Origin: Ariolimax columbianus
Lineage: Eukaryota > Mollusca > Gastropoda > Stylommatophora > Arionidae
Length of the DNA stretch: 64,000 bases
Assembly (NCBI GenBank): GCA_036924085.1
Contig: JAVGWX010000011.1
Coordinates: 26,219,976 to 26,283,975 of the forward strand
Direction: 5' to 3'
A program made the position numbers and the translations under genes. Below, one piece after another: positions 9,239-20,099 of the stretch. The notes under the pieces were generated by a model. That model saw only the letters and a list, made by a program, of their open reading frames with translations, did not search any database and was not told where the DNA came from. How positions within the stretch are numbered: position 1 is the first letter of the stretch; every line of letters starts with the position of its first letter.

Positions 9239-12200
9239 GGGATATATCCTCTCATCATATCTATAAAACATGTCCTCTCATCATATCTATAAAACATGTC
9301 CTCTCATCATATCTATAAAACATGTCCTCTCATCATATCTATAAAACATGTCCTCTCATCATATCTATAAAACATGTCCTCTCATCATATCTATAAAACA
9401 TGTCCTCTCATCATATCTATAAAACATGTCCTCTCATCATATCTATAAAACATGTCCTCTCATCATATCTATAAAACATGTCCTCTCATCATATCTATAA
9501 AACATGTCCTCTCATCATATCTATAAAACATGTCCTCTCATCATATCTATAAAACATATCCTCTCATCATATCTATAAAACATGTCCTCTCATCATATCT
9601 ATAAAACATGTCCTCTCATCATATCTATAAAACATGTCCTCTCATCATATCTATAAAACATGTCCTCTCATCATATCTATAAAACATGTCCTCTCATCAT
9701 ATCTATAAAACATGTCCTCTCATCATATCTATAAAACATGTCCTCTCATCATATCTATAAAACATGTCCTCTCATCATATCTATAAAACATATCCTCTCA
9801 TCATATCTATAAAACATGTCCTCTCATCATATCTATAAAACATATCCTCTCATCATATCTATAAAACATGTCCTCTCATCATATCTATAAAACATATCCT
9901 CTCATCATATCTATAAAACATGTCCTCTCATCATATCTATAAAACATGTCCTCTTATCATATCTATAAAACATGTCCTCTCATCATATCTATAAAACATG
10001 TCCTCTCATCATATCTATAAAACATGTCCTCTCATCATATCTATAAAACATGTCCTCTCATCATATCTATAAAACATGTCCTCTCATCATATCTATAAAA
10101 CATGTCCTCTCATCATATCTATAAAACATGTCCTCTCATCATATCTATAAAACATGTCCTCTCATCATATCTATAAAACATGTCCTCTCATCATATCTAT
10201 AAAACATGTCCTCTCATCATATCTATAAAACATGTCCTCTCATCATATCTATAAAACATGTCCTCTCATCATATCTATAAAACATGTCCTCTCATCATAT
10301 CTATAAAACATGTCCCCTCATCATATCTATAAAACATGTCCTCTCATCATATCTATAAAACATGTCCTCTCATCATATCTATAAAACATGTCCTCTCATC
10401 ATATCTATAAAACATGTCCTCTCATCATATCTATAAAACATGTCCTCTCATCATATCTATAAAACATGTCCTCTCATCATATCTATAAAACATATCCTCT
10501 CATCATATCTATAAAACATGTCCTCTCATCATATCTATAAAACATGTCCTCTCTTCATATCTATAAAACATGTCCTCTCATCATATCTATAAAACATGTC
10601 CTCTCATCATATCTATAAAACATGTCCTCTCATCATATCTATAAAACATGTCCTCTCATCATATCTATAAAACATGTCCTCTCATCATATCTATAAAACA
10701 TGTCCTCTCATCATATCTATAAAACATGTCCTCTCATCATATCTATAAAACATGTCCTCTCATCATATCTATAAAACATGTCCTCTCATCATATCTATAA
10801 AACATATCCTCTCATCATATCTATAAAACATGTCCTCTCATCATATCTATAAAACATGTCCTCTCATCATATCTATAAAACATGTCCTCTCATCATATCT
10901 ATAAAACATATCCTCTCATCATATCTATAAAACATGTCCTCTCATCATATCTATAAAACATGTCCTCTCATCATATCTATAAAACATGTCCTCTCATCAT
11001 ATCTATAAAACATGTCCTCTCATCATATCTATAAAACATGTCCTCTCATCATATCTATAAAACATGTCCTCTCATCATATCTATAAAACATGTCCTCTCA
11101 TCATATCTATAAAACATGTCCTCTCATCATATCTATAAAACATGTCCTCTCATCATATCTATAAAACATGTCCTCTCATCATATCTATAAAACATATCCT
11201 CTCATCATATCTATAAAACATGTCCTCTCATCATATCTATAAAACATGTCCTCTCATCATATCTATAAAACATATCCTCTCATCATATCTATAAAACATG
11301 TCCTCTCATCATATCTATAAAACATGTCCTCTCATCATATCTATAAAACATGTCCTCTCATCATATCTATAAAACATGTCCTCTCATCATATCTATAAAA
11401 CATGTCCTCTCATCATATCTATAAAACATGTCCTCTCATCATATCTATAAAACATGTCCTCTCATCATATCTATAAAACATGTCCTCTCATCATATCTAT
11501 AAAACATGTCCTCTCATCATATCTATAAAACATGTCCTCTCATCATATCTATAAAACATGTCCTCTCATCATATCTATAAAACATGTCCTCTCATCATAT
11601 CTATAAAACATGTCCTCTCATCATATCTATAAAACATGTCCTCTCATCATATCTATAAAACATGTCCTCTCATCATATCTATAAAACATGTCCTCTCATC
11701 ATATCTATAAAACATGTCCTCTCATCATATCTATAAAACATGTCCTCTCATCATATCTATAAAACATATCCTCTCATCATATCTATAAAACATGTCCTCT
11801 CATCATATCTATAAAACATGTCCTCTCATCATATCTATAAAACATGTCCTCTCATCATATCTATAAAACATGTCCTCTCATCATATCTATAAAACATGTC
11901 CTCTCATCATATCTATAAAACATATCCTCTCATCATATCTATAAAACATGTCCTCTCATCATATCTATAAAACATGTCCTCTCATCATATCTATAAAACA
12001 TGTCCTCTCATCATATCTATAAAACATGTCCTCTCATCATATCTATAAAACATGTCCTCTCATCATATCTATAAAACATGTCCCCTCATCATATCTATAA
12101 AACATATCCTCTCATCATATCTATAAAACATGTCCTCTCATCATATCTATAAAACATGTCCTCTCATCATATCTATAAAACATGTCCTCTCATCATATCT

Positions 12201-12290
12201 ATAAAACATATCCTCTCATCATATCTATAAAACATATCCTCTCATGATATCTATAAAACATATCCTCTCATCATATCTATAAAACATGTA
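9239..12290. repeat. 26-bp minisatellite, about 117 units, seeded in LINE RT motif
   Basis: Unit CCTCTCATCATATCTATAAA then ACATGT, period 26, about 3.05 kb, nearly homogeneous. The main variant is ACATAT for ACATGT, scattered through the array; rare variants are CCCC, CTTC and TGATA. Translated from the left flank, the first unit reads Y-I-L-S-S-Y-L, which corresponds to the conserved RT block normally reading CILSPYLFN. Flanks on both sides continue the same RT (motif A before, YADD after). Confidence 0.95.
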
Positions 12291-13115
12291 GGATTAAAGA
12301 CGTTAGAAAAGACGAGAATATCGAAAGTATCGATACTTTTTTCAATTGGCGGTTACAAGATCCTGGCAATACATTACGCAGACGACACAGTGATACTATC
12401 AAGAAGTGCGGAATGGATTGAGTAACCAATTTCAATGGTATATAGATGCAGTGCAGATTAAACCCTAGTTATAAATCTAAACAAAAAAAGATAATGATTA
12501 TCTACAAAATACTATGTCATACCTTTACAGTAAGTGATAAGGAAATAGACTAGGTAGCGAATTTTGAATACATGGGCTCCAGAATCGACAAAAATGGCGA
12601 CTGCTCGAAATAAATAAGAAGAAGACGAGCCATGGCAACGAAGAAGCTAAACAACCTGAATAAATTATTAGAGAAAAACGACAAAAGTAAAAGTCTTGAG
12701 AGACTGTGTCTTTCACGTGGCAGTGTATGGCTGCGAAACATGGACGGTTATCAAAACTTTTATAAAAAGAATCGAGTCCTTTAACTGAAAATTTTACATA
12801 AAGATCCTTAGAATACCATTGGCTGAGAAAAGGACAAATATACATATTCGACAATAGCTGAACATAGAAGAGAACTGGTTTATCATGGCCAGCAAATTGA
12901 AATACTTTGGTCACATCAGGAGACACAACGGCCTTAGAGATATGGTACCGGGCCAAAGAGGCAGGAGTAGACCGAAAAGACAATAGCACCAAGATATCAA
13001 AGAATGCCTTGCGTGGCTTTGGTGAAGGCTGGGGATTTGACTAGGGAACGAGTTTCTTTCAGACGGGATGTCACGAAAGCGACGTTCTACAAAGGACATG
13101 CTGCATAATGATGAC
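12290..13115 (+). pseudogene. LINE-B copy 2, RT 3' half
   Basis: Plus strand: GGYKILAIHYADDTVILSRS with catalytic YADD at 12375-12386, VANFEYMGSRIDKNGDCSK, VAVYGCETWT, KLKYFGHIRRHNGL, a GRSRPKR segment, QDIKECLAW and RERVSFRRDV, ending in ACGTTCTACAAAGGACATGC and ATGATGA as in copy 1. Many stops. Together with 8990-9238 it forms one element split by the 26-bp array. Confidence 0.85.
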
Positions 13116-13280
13116 ATATATTTAGAGGCGGCTAGAAAGTTATCCATCACAATCTTAATTGTAATTAATAATAGAGATATACAAATTAAATTGTGCACAC
13201 CTCAAAGTTGGTTTGTGCTGATTGTGTGTAAGAAATTACACCTTATTCGAACAATTAAACCAGCAGCAACAAACCGTTAA

Positions 13281-14500
13281 AATGGCGTCTCTAAATAACA
13301 TGCGTTACAAAGAGCGAAGTGTTATGGAAACCATCGTTGCTGAGAAAGAAGCTGTTGTAAATATGCACAAAAACTCGTGTATTGTGTATGGATGTTGTGC
13401 AGTTACAAGGAGCACAATCCGTTGATGGGATCAGATAATTAGTACTTCAACAAATAGAGAGACGAAGCTGCATGATCTGCTGCGCTCTGATCTTCTTGCC
13501 ATGGCAAACATGCCAGACATGTTGAACTGTTCTCATGTCTTTATTCTTAGTGATAGGCGAATTACAATCGGACCATTATCCTTTCAGTAACCTAGGGAAC
13601 TGCAGTTTAAAGTATAAGAAGTTTGGAATTGTTAAGGTTTGCTTAAGATTGGTTTCTCGAAGTCTTATAAATCAACACACAATGCAAAGAAAAACAATCC
13701 CCTTTGAATTGTTTAAGAATTTCGATGTTAATGAAGAAAACATTTTTCCCAGGATCGTTAAAAGTGACGAAAAATGGGCACATAATTTTGAGCCTTAGAG
13801 AAAAGGGCAGTCAATGGCTTGGCGTCATCCTCAATCACCACGAAGAAAGACATTCAAGAAAACTCCTTCAACCAGAAAGTTAATGATCACTGTATTTTGG
13901 GGCAATGAAGGTGTGGTGATTCACGTGAATGTGGTACCAAGAGGAGAGATAGTCAATTCGCAAGTTTACATCAAGTTACTGACCAAACTGAATCTACGGT
14001 TCCACAGAGTTCTTCCTCACAAGAATTCAACATAACTGCTTTTACTTTATTACAATACACGTACTCACACAAATCTGACATGTGAGGCAATACCCAAAGT
14101 GGGTTCGACTGAACTCTCTCATCCACCCTATAGCTCGTATCTCGCTCCGTCTGATTTGTATCGTTTTGGCCCTCTTAAAAATGCACCTCGTGACACAAGT
14201 TTTGATGGTGATGAAGGTGTGATTAAAGCAATGGAGACATGGTTTCGTGATCAGGGTAAAAACTGATACGGACAAGGCATATATGCGCTTGTTTTAATCT
14301 GGAGTAAAGCAGTACGGACAAGGCATACATGTGCTTGTTGGGGGGGGGGGGGGGGGGGGGAGTAAAGCCGTACGGACAAGGCATAAATGCTCTAGTTTCA
14401 CGCTGGCGTAAAGCCGTACGGACAAGGCATGCATGCACTTGTTTCACGCTGGCGTAAAGCCGTACAAGTTGATGGGGATTTTGTTGTGCAATAAATATGT
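13281..14500 (+). pseudogene. Mariner (DD34D) transposase pseudogene
   Basis: Almost full-length plus-strand mariner transposase in broken frames. It starts MASLNNMRYKERSVMETIVA, then STIR.W, NRETKLHDLLRSD, LSDRRITI, RIVKSDEKWAHNFEP (first catalytic Asp kept), GQSMAWRHPQSPRRK, LMITVFWGNEGVVIHVNVV, YIKLLTKLNLRFHRVLPHKN, LAPSDLYRFGPLKNA (third Asp kept), DEGVIKAMETWFRDQG and finally RWRKAVQVDGDFVVQ with a stop at about 14493. The second catalytic Asp region reads LLLYYNTRTHTN, so that Asp is lost. In-frame stops and frameshifts make it inactive. A 46-bp minisatellite sits in the C-terminal coding part. Confidence 0.9.
14267..14480. repeat. 46-bp minisatellite from mariner C-terminal coding sequence
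   Basis: TACGGACAAGGCAT recurs at 14267, 14313, 14371 and 14417, with a last partial TAC at 14463 (spacing 46, with one 58 enlarged by a 21-G run at 14340-14360). The unit encodes the YGQG.HALVSRWRKAV segment near the transposase end; the period is not a multiple of three, so the frame is lost. Confidence 0.88.
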
Positions 14501-14900
14501 TTACATGACACATCCTCCTTTACATTGTGTAAACGTGTCCTGCATTTTGAAGTTTATGAAAACATGGTGTGGTGCATTACCTTCTGACCTCACTTTGTAG
14601 CGATGTTTTTCCAGCGCAAAAGGCAGCGCAGGACCCGCTTTCTTTTCCCCTTCTCTCTCTTCTCACCTCACTCTGTTTCATTTGACTCTATCCCAAAGTC
14701 ACACCCTTGCACAACTTTCACACGTGCCCTCGTGGTAAAGCCCTTCCATAGCACTTTGGTTGGGCTAGCTTCTGAGGGCGCACAAACCTAGCATAGGTAC
14801 ATACAGATGCACACATGCATCCAAGCACTGGTTTATGAAATCGCCCAATTGACTACGGTCTGGGGTGGAAAATGGCGCGCCTCCGCCAGTAGAAACTAGT
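14500..14900. other. Intergenic, no gene seen
   Basis: TC-rich patch at 14640-14680, then sequence with no recognisable content, ending in a poly(A) run of 18 at about 14919-14936. Confidence 0.5.
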
Positions 14901-14936
14901 GAGGCAAACATCTAAGCAAAAAAAAAAAAAAAAAAA

Positions 14937-15080
14937 GCGCTATGGCATTTTTGGGTACCGGGTTAGCATTCCCTCTTCGACCCCTTCTCCTCAACCATTC
15001 TATCCTAATGTAGCCCGTTATCCATGCTCTCCACGTGAAGGTGTAGAAGGGTATTGGAAACTCTATGTGGCTGACCGCTG
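14937..15080 (+). repeat. Dispersed repeat family X, copy 2 (partial)
   Basis: Plus-strand partial copy that starts right after a poly(A) run. GGCATTTTTGGGTACCGGGT, TAGCATTCCCTCTTCGACCC and CACGTGAAGGTGTAGAAGGG match copies at 38020 and 45700. Confidence 0.7.
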
Positions 15081-15344
15081 CAGCACATGCACTTCCATAA
15101 TGTTTTCCCATGTTTCAGTCTGATGGCTACTTAAATCACTTCATGGCCGTGTTCGGAATTTATGTCTCGACTTGGACACGTTTTTGCCATAGTCACACTA
15201 TTTAGGAATCTGTCCTTTATTGTTATACAATCCATCTGATTTATCACTGTATTAACTGGTCTTTTCCACGCGTGATATCGCCTTGGAGCTTCTTGCAAAC
15301 ATGTCCTGCATATAACTGAACTGCTAAACGACTTTGTCCCATTG

Positions 15345-15548
15345 CTGGTGTAGTCGAGGGTTTTTTAGGCTGAGGACTACAGGCCGCTTAGCCATTGTTG
15401 TCGCCGGGTCGTGTGCTGGCTATTTTTGTTTATTTCACCCCCAACAGACAAACTACATATTCCATTCCGGGGATTTGGACCCCTGCCCACCTTGTCGGTA
15501 GGCAGGTATTGAAACCTGCCGATCACGCGCTCCTCTACATATAACTAA
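15345..15548 (-). repeat. tRNA-derived SINE-like element
   Basis: On the minus strand (15545 downward): GGAGCGCGTGATCGGCAGG, then the perfect hairpin GGCAGGTTTCAATACCTGCC, then AGGGGTCCAAATCCCCGG, which folds as a T arm (GGGG/CCCC with a 7-base loop). The sequence GTCCAAATCC resembles a B box. The downstream body is AT-rich. Probably a tRNA-related SINE rather than a working tRNA: no full acceptor stem is visible. Confidence 0.55.
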
Positions 15549-15587
15549 TTAGCATTCATAAAATGGTATCCAAATGGTCATACCATT

Positions 15588-15588
<1 letters not shown>

Positions 15589-15659
<71 letters not shown>
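15589..15659. repeat. (TA)n microsatellite
   Basis: About 33 TA dinucleotides. Confidence 0.97.
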
Positions 15660-15661
<2 letters not shown>

Positions 15662-16630
15662 CATGTTTTGAAATCATTATCTCTTATTAAAATCGAAACA
15701 GAAGTAGATTTGATTGATTTGTTGGTCCGCTGTACGTTCTCAAAGCACTCTTCTTTCCCTTCATGACTATGATCTTGAGTCAGTGTACACAATCGTAACA
15801 TAGCACTACGGAATTTGTTTAGCACTTTACTTTAGTAGCACCATTCAGTAACTGCTGTCAACGGAAGCATCCGATATCTTATTGAATAGTAAACATTTAC
15901 CAAACTAAGTCTCACACACTTCAAAACTGTCATTGATTATTGGAGACTGAAGACTCCACAGGAACAAACAATAACTATGCTTGATAAATACTATGCCTTG
16001 TAATGTTTCTCGTGTGATTTTGGTAACGAACAAATATATGGATGGCTGCCATTAGTAACTGACGACACTAACTTACCATTGCAAACGTTTGTCTTAGAAA
16101 CAGAATACATAAATAATTATAGACATTATGTAAGATGTGACATTGCAAACAATGAATGTGTTTACATAAACAATTCATTTGGTACACTTCCTGAGTTCAG
16201 ACACAGTGTCAAAGGGAAGGAGATATAACTTCAGTGCACACCAATGGTATCTTAACTATGTTTCACTCCCTTGAATTTAAGTAAACCGTAATTGTCTCCA
16301 ACTTATTACACAAAAAAGGAGATGGCGAAATAAAATAATATTTATCTGAGTTGTACAGAGTGTAACATAGGTTTACATGGGCGACAAATGTATTGATTAT
16401 TGGCTGTTGTCAGGGGTAGGAAAAATGGCTACTTACGTACGATTCTCTTCTAGTTTTTGTCCTTGTACTCTGTTATTAAAAAGTTTATATCACCGCAGAC
16501 ACATAAGTGCACAATCTTTCTTAGTAAATAGCAAAGATGTGTATAATATGATTTATGTATCTCTCTTGTTATTGCACATACTCCATAATTCGAGACCAGC
16601 GATATAGCTCATCCTAAGTTTGATTTACAA
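15660..16630. other. Intergenic, no gene seen
   Basis: AT-rich unique-looking sequence. The only open frame above 70 codons (16377-16607) has no recognisable domain. Confidence 0.55.
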
Positions 16631-16634
16631 GTTA

Positions 16635-16740
16635 CACAATTTGTGGATAATCGGTTTATGGGTTTCAATCAGTGGATAATCGGTTCATGGATTACAATAT
16701 GTGGATAGTCGGTTCATGGATTACAGTGCCATCATGTGAC
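16635..16740. repeat. 30-bp minisatellite relic, about 3 units
   Basis: GTGGATAATCGGTTCATGG followed by ATTACAATAT, repeated about three times. It aligns with the 30-bp unit of 1525-2455 (GTGGATAGTCGGTTCC plus TTAGGTTAAAGT). Confidence 0.8.
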
Positions 16741-17775
16741 GGTCGGTTTTTAGTCGAATTGAAAACGTCCACTCTATCCATATCTAGTGACATCTTATAA
16801 GGCTCGGTTATCAATCGATCTCAGAATGTCACCTCTATCCATATCTAGTGACATCTTATAAGGCTCGGTTATCAATCGATCTCAGAATGTCACCTCTATC
16901 CATATCTAGTGACATCTTATAAGGCTCGGTTATCAATCGATCTCAGAATGTCACCTCTATCCATATCTAGTGACATCTTATAAGGCTCGGTTATCAATCG
17001 ATCTCAGAATGTCACCTCTATCCATATCTAGTGACATCTTATAAGGCTCGGTTATCAATCGATCTCAGAATGTCACCTCTATCCATATCTAGTGACATCT
17101 TATAAGGCTCGGTTATCAATCGATCTCAGAATGTCACCTCTATCCATATCTAGTGACATCTTATAAGGCTCGGTTATCAATCGATCTCAGAATGTCACCT
17201 CTATCCATATCTAGTGACATCTTATAAGGCTCGGTTATCAATCGATCTCAGAATGTCACCTCTATCCATATCTAGTGACATCTTATAAGGCTCGGTTATC
17301 AATCGATCTCAGAATGTCACCTCTATCCATATCTAGTGACATCTTATAAGGCTCGGTTATCAATCGATCTCAGAATGTCACCTCTATCCATATCTAGTGA
17401 CATCTTATAAGGCTCGGTTATCAATCGATCTCAGAATGTCACCTCTATCCATATCTAGTGACATCTTATAAGGCTCGGTTATCAATCGATCTCAGAATGT
17501 CACCTCTATCCATATCTAGTGACATCTTATAAGGCTCGGTTATCAATCGATCTCAGAATGTCACCTCTATCCATATCTAGTGACATCTTATAAGGCTCGG
17601 TTATCAATCGATCTCAGAATGTCACCTCTATCCATATCTAGTGACATCTTATAAGGCTCGGTTATCAATCGATCTCAGAATGTCACCTCTATCCATATCT
17701 AGTGACATCTTATAAGGCTCGGTTATCAATCGACCTCAGAATGTCACCTCTATCCATATCCAATGCCCCTAATAT
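16741..17775. repeat. 61-bp minisatellite, about 16 units
   Basis: Period exactly 61: CTATCCATATCTAGTGACATC, TTATAAGGCTCGGTTATC, AATCGATCTCAGAATGTCAC. Units are practically identical; only the first and last differ. Homologous to the three-unit array at 2495-2705. Confidence 0.96.
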
Positions 17776-17839
17776 GTGTGCAAAGGAGACCAAAGCGTCA
17801 GCTCTTTCACTGCTGTAAACACCAGTACGATGAGGATTG

Positions 17840-18487
17840 TAGATCCACACACGCCTCAGAAGGTTCGCTATCCACTCGTACTTAGTCAATCCTTTTTACT
17901 TTCAGAAGCAGAGATTAAGATTCCTTACACAATAACTGCCATTACCAAAGCGAACTCAGATAAATGTCTCAAACTCGTTCGGAAAGTGGAAGATTTTGGC
18001 ATGCATGCAAAAGTCATCTCGGCGACGACCTTTCTTCACAACTCATCAGAGAAGACGCTACCTTATTTCTTCCATAGTACCACAGTCACATTGCTCTAAA
18101 CAGCATCTCAATATCCCGAGCATTATCACTTATCAGTCACATACCTCAAGTCCCACTTATCCGTTACACAACTCTCTCCGTTCTCTACGTCAAGCGCTGA
18201 TAACTGCGTTGTAGTGTTTTTTTGTATGTGGATAGATTCTATTTTGTTGACAATTGAAGAGATTTGTTAACGTAATTCTGGCTGTATAAAGATATAGACA
18301 TTGTTTATGTCGTTAGAACTGAAACCTAAAGTATCTACAATAAATGATTAAATGTTTTTGTAGAGAGATAACTTTAAGCTGGTGATATGATGTTTCTGAG
18401 GATTTAAACTAATTCAATAAATGTATTATGTTTGTGCAGTTTAACTTGATCATCTAAACGGGCCATAGTCCAGACAGTTTGGTAGGA
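17840..18487 (+). other. Conserved upstream region of duplicated GPCR block (copy 2)
   Basis: Aligns with 3280-3905. Shared landmarks include GTCATCTCGGCGACGACCT, CTTATCCGTTACACAACTC, GATATGATGTTTCTGAGG and CATAGTCCAGACAGTTTGG. The frame upstream of the receptor start contains a stop here, which supports the downstream start in both copies. Confidence 0.6.
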
Positions 18488-19543
18488 ATGGACGGACAGA
18501 ACCAGGGACAGAAAGAAGCTGCTAACAGCGATACACCAGAGATTTGTTCAACAAACCTTGAATACGATGTTGTGTTTTTCATCAACATTTCATTGTACTT
18601 TACCGTCATGGCAGTCTCAGCTGTTTGTGTTTTTGCTAACATCATCAACATGGTCATCTTCTCAAAGATTGGTCTCAAAGACGGAATGACTGTTGGTCTA
18701 TTCGCTCTCTCCTTCACTGACGTTCTCGTGTCGGGTATCCAGTTCTACAGTTTCATCTCTCACGTTACAGACGTCCTGTACCACACCGGTCCTGTTGAGA
18801 CGTCATTATTGGGAGATAATGTGTTCGGTTGGACAGTCAATGCTTTATATGCAATATCAAGTTGGATCACCGCAATGATATTAATGGAAGTATGTCTCTG
18901 TGTGGTTTTTCCATTTAAAGTCAAACACATCTTCACAAGATTCCGCTGCGTCATCGCCATACTGACCATGTATATCATACACATTGCTCTCTTCATTCCT
19001 GTTTATGTCATGAAAGATATGTACTGGACAGAAGCGGTGACTCTATACACTTCTACATCGACACCAAAATATGTTTCGAAAATAAAAATATTTAGTCAAG
19101 AACTATCCTATTACAAACATTCACTCTTTAACATAGTGTTTCAAACGTCCATACTGCCACAAGTAGTATCTATTCTATGCTCAGTTTGGATGGGACGATC
19201 CCTAGTTTCAACAACCAAATTCCGACACAATTTCTCTTCAGCATCCACGTCCAAGTTATCATATCGTGAGAGACGGCTCGTGAAAGTTTTCTGTATTGTT
19301 GCTATTATATTAACAATTTTTGGTCTAACTAAAGTTGTAGGTTTAGATTTGTACTACTATTCCACTTCCAAAGCCGCAGGTGAGAATTATATACTCAGTG
19401 CTTTTTTATTGATATCATTGCTCTGTTGTAGTCTTGCAGAAAGCTGTACCTCTCTGGCGTACATCACATTGAGGACCGACTACAGACAGCTTCTTGTACA
19501 GTATTTGTGTCGGTATCCTTGTCTGTGTCAGATAAAAAGATAA
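18488..19543 (+). CDS. Class A GPCR, chemosensory-receptor-like (GPCR2)
   Basis: Single-exon seven-transmembrane receptor of 351 residues, paralogue of GPCR1 with equal length and a shared N-terminus (xGQNQGQKEAA). The start at 18488 is the first ATG after an upstream stop in the homologous 5' region. TM1 has N54, TM2 ALSFTDVLVSG keeps D78, and ICL2 is FPFKVKHIFTRF. E134-V135-C136 lacks the E/DRY arginine, as in GPCR1. The TM6 motif is FGLT (T281), so the conserved proline is also lost; GPCR1 has CSLP. The TM6 base LSYRERRLVKV is kept, and TM7 ends TSLAY. There is no cysteine at the top of TM3. The open frame is complete, so it is not an obvious pseudogene. It probably acts as a surface receptor with an unknown ligand; changes at two signalling positions make ordinary G-protein coupling uncertain. 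Confidence 0.87.
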   Translation: MDGQNQGQKEAANSDTPEICSTNLEYDVVFFINISLYFTVMAVSAVCVFANIINMVIFSKIGLKDGMTVGLFALSFTDVLVSGIQFYSFISHVTDVLYHTGPVETSLLGDNVFGWTVNALYAISSWITAMILMEVCLCVVFPFKVKHIFTRFRCVIAILTMYIIHIALFIPVYVMKDMYWTEAVTLYTSTSTPKYVSKIKIFSQELSYYKHSLFNIVFQTSILPQVVSILCSVWMGRSLVSTTKFRHNFSSASTSKLSYRERRLVKVFCIVAIILTIFGLTKVVGLDLYYYSTSKAAGENYILSAFLLISLLCCSLAESCTSLAYITLRTDYRQLLVQYLCRYPCLCQIKR

Positions 19544-19649
19544 ACCGCAGATTGCGTAGCAGAAAATCAATGATTTATTATCTGTTTCGTGTTCCTTCTG
19601 CGCTTAGATACATAGAGAAATCCACAGAAAACATGCATACATCCATGAA

Positions 19650-20070
19650 ATCGAAATCAAAAAGTGTAAAGCACTCATTTCAGAGCTGTGGAAACCAGGA
19701 ATGGTCCAAAATAATCTTAAAGATTTCAGGAATAACGAAGTAATGTGAGCAGTCAGCAACATAACCAAAAATCCACGTTGTGTAGAACTCAACATAAAAT
19801 ATTCCAGAAACACCTGGACATGTGTACACAGATGGATCGGCCAAGGTGAAGGAAAAAAAGGAAGGCAGCGGAACCTGTATAGCACACTTAAATGGCGACA
19901 TAAAAAACAACTCCATACCAGCAGGAAAGACATGTACCAATAACAGTAACGAGTATTCTTATCATGCACAACTTTTGCTGTGTTCCTTACAAAAAGCTTG
20001 CACCATTGAATGTATGCGCACCTTTGAGGATGCCGTATGTACCACCTTCAGTACATGCAATGATAGTTGA
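19650..20070 (+). pseudogene. LINE RNase H domain fragment
   Basis: Plus strand: ETPGHVYTDGSAKVKEKKEG, with the RNase H signature YTDGSA (first catalytic Asp), then GSGTCIAHLNGDI, SIPAGKTC and NSNEYSYH where the AEx motif is expected. The rest is lost. This is a remnant of an RNase H-bearing non-LTR element, starting about 100 bp after GPCR2 and cut at the 62-bp array. Confidence 0.75.
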
Positions 20071-20099
20071 ATGCGTTAGTCATACACTGATGCGGGATA

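Noticed and set aside
14223..14513. Minus-strand 96-codon frame (ACLVRTAL repeats)
   Set aside because: Antisense shadow of the mariner C-terminal 46-bp repeat.
15480..15548. Functional tRNA gene on the minus strand
   Set aside because: Two tRNA-like arms are present, but I see no complete acceptor stem or D arm, and the sequence continues as an AT-rich repeat body.
16741..17775. Regular 61-bp repeats resembling a CRISPR array
   Set aside because: The whole unit is conserved, with no variable spacers, and the context is eukaryotic; it is a minisatellite.
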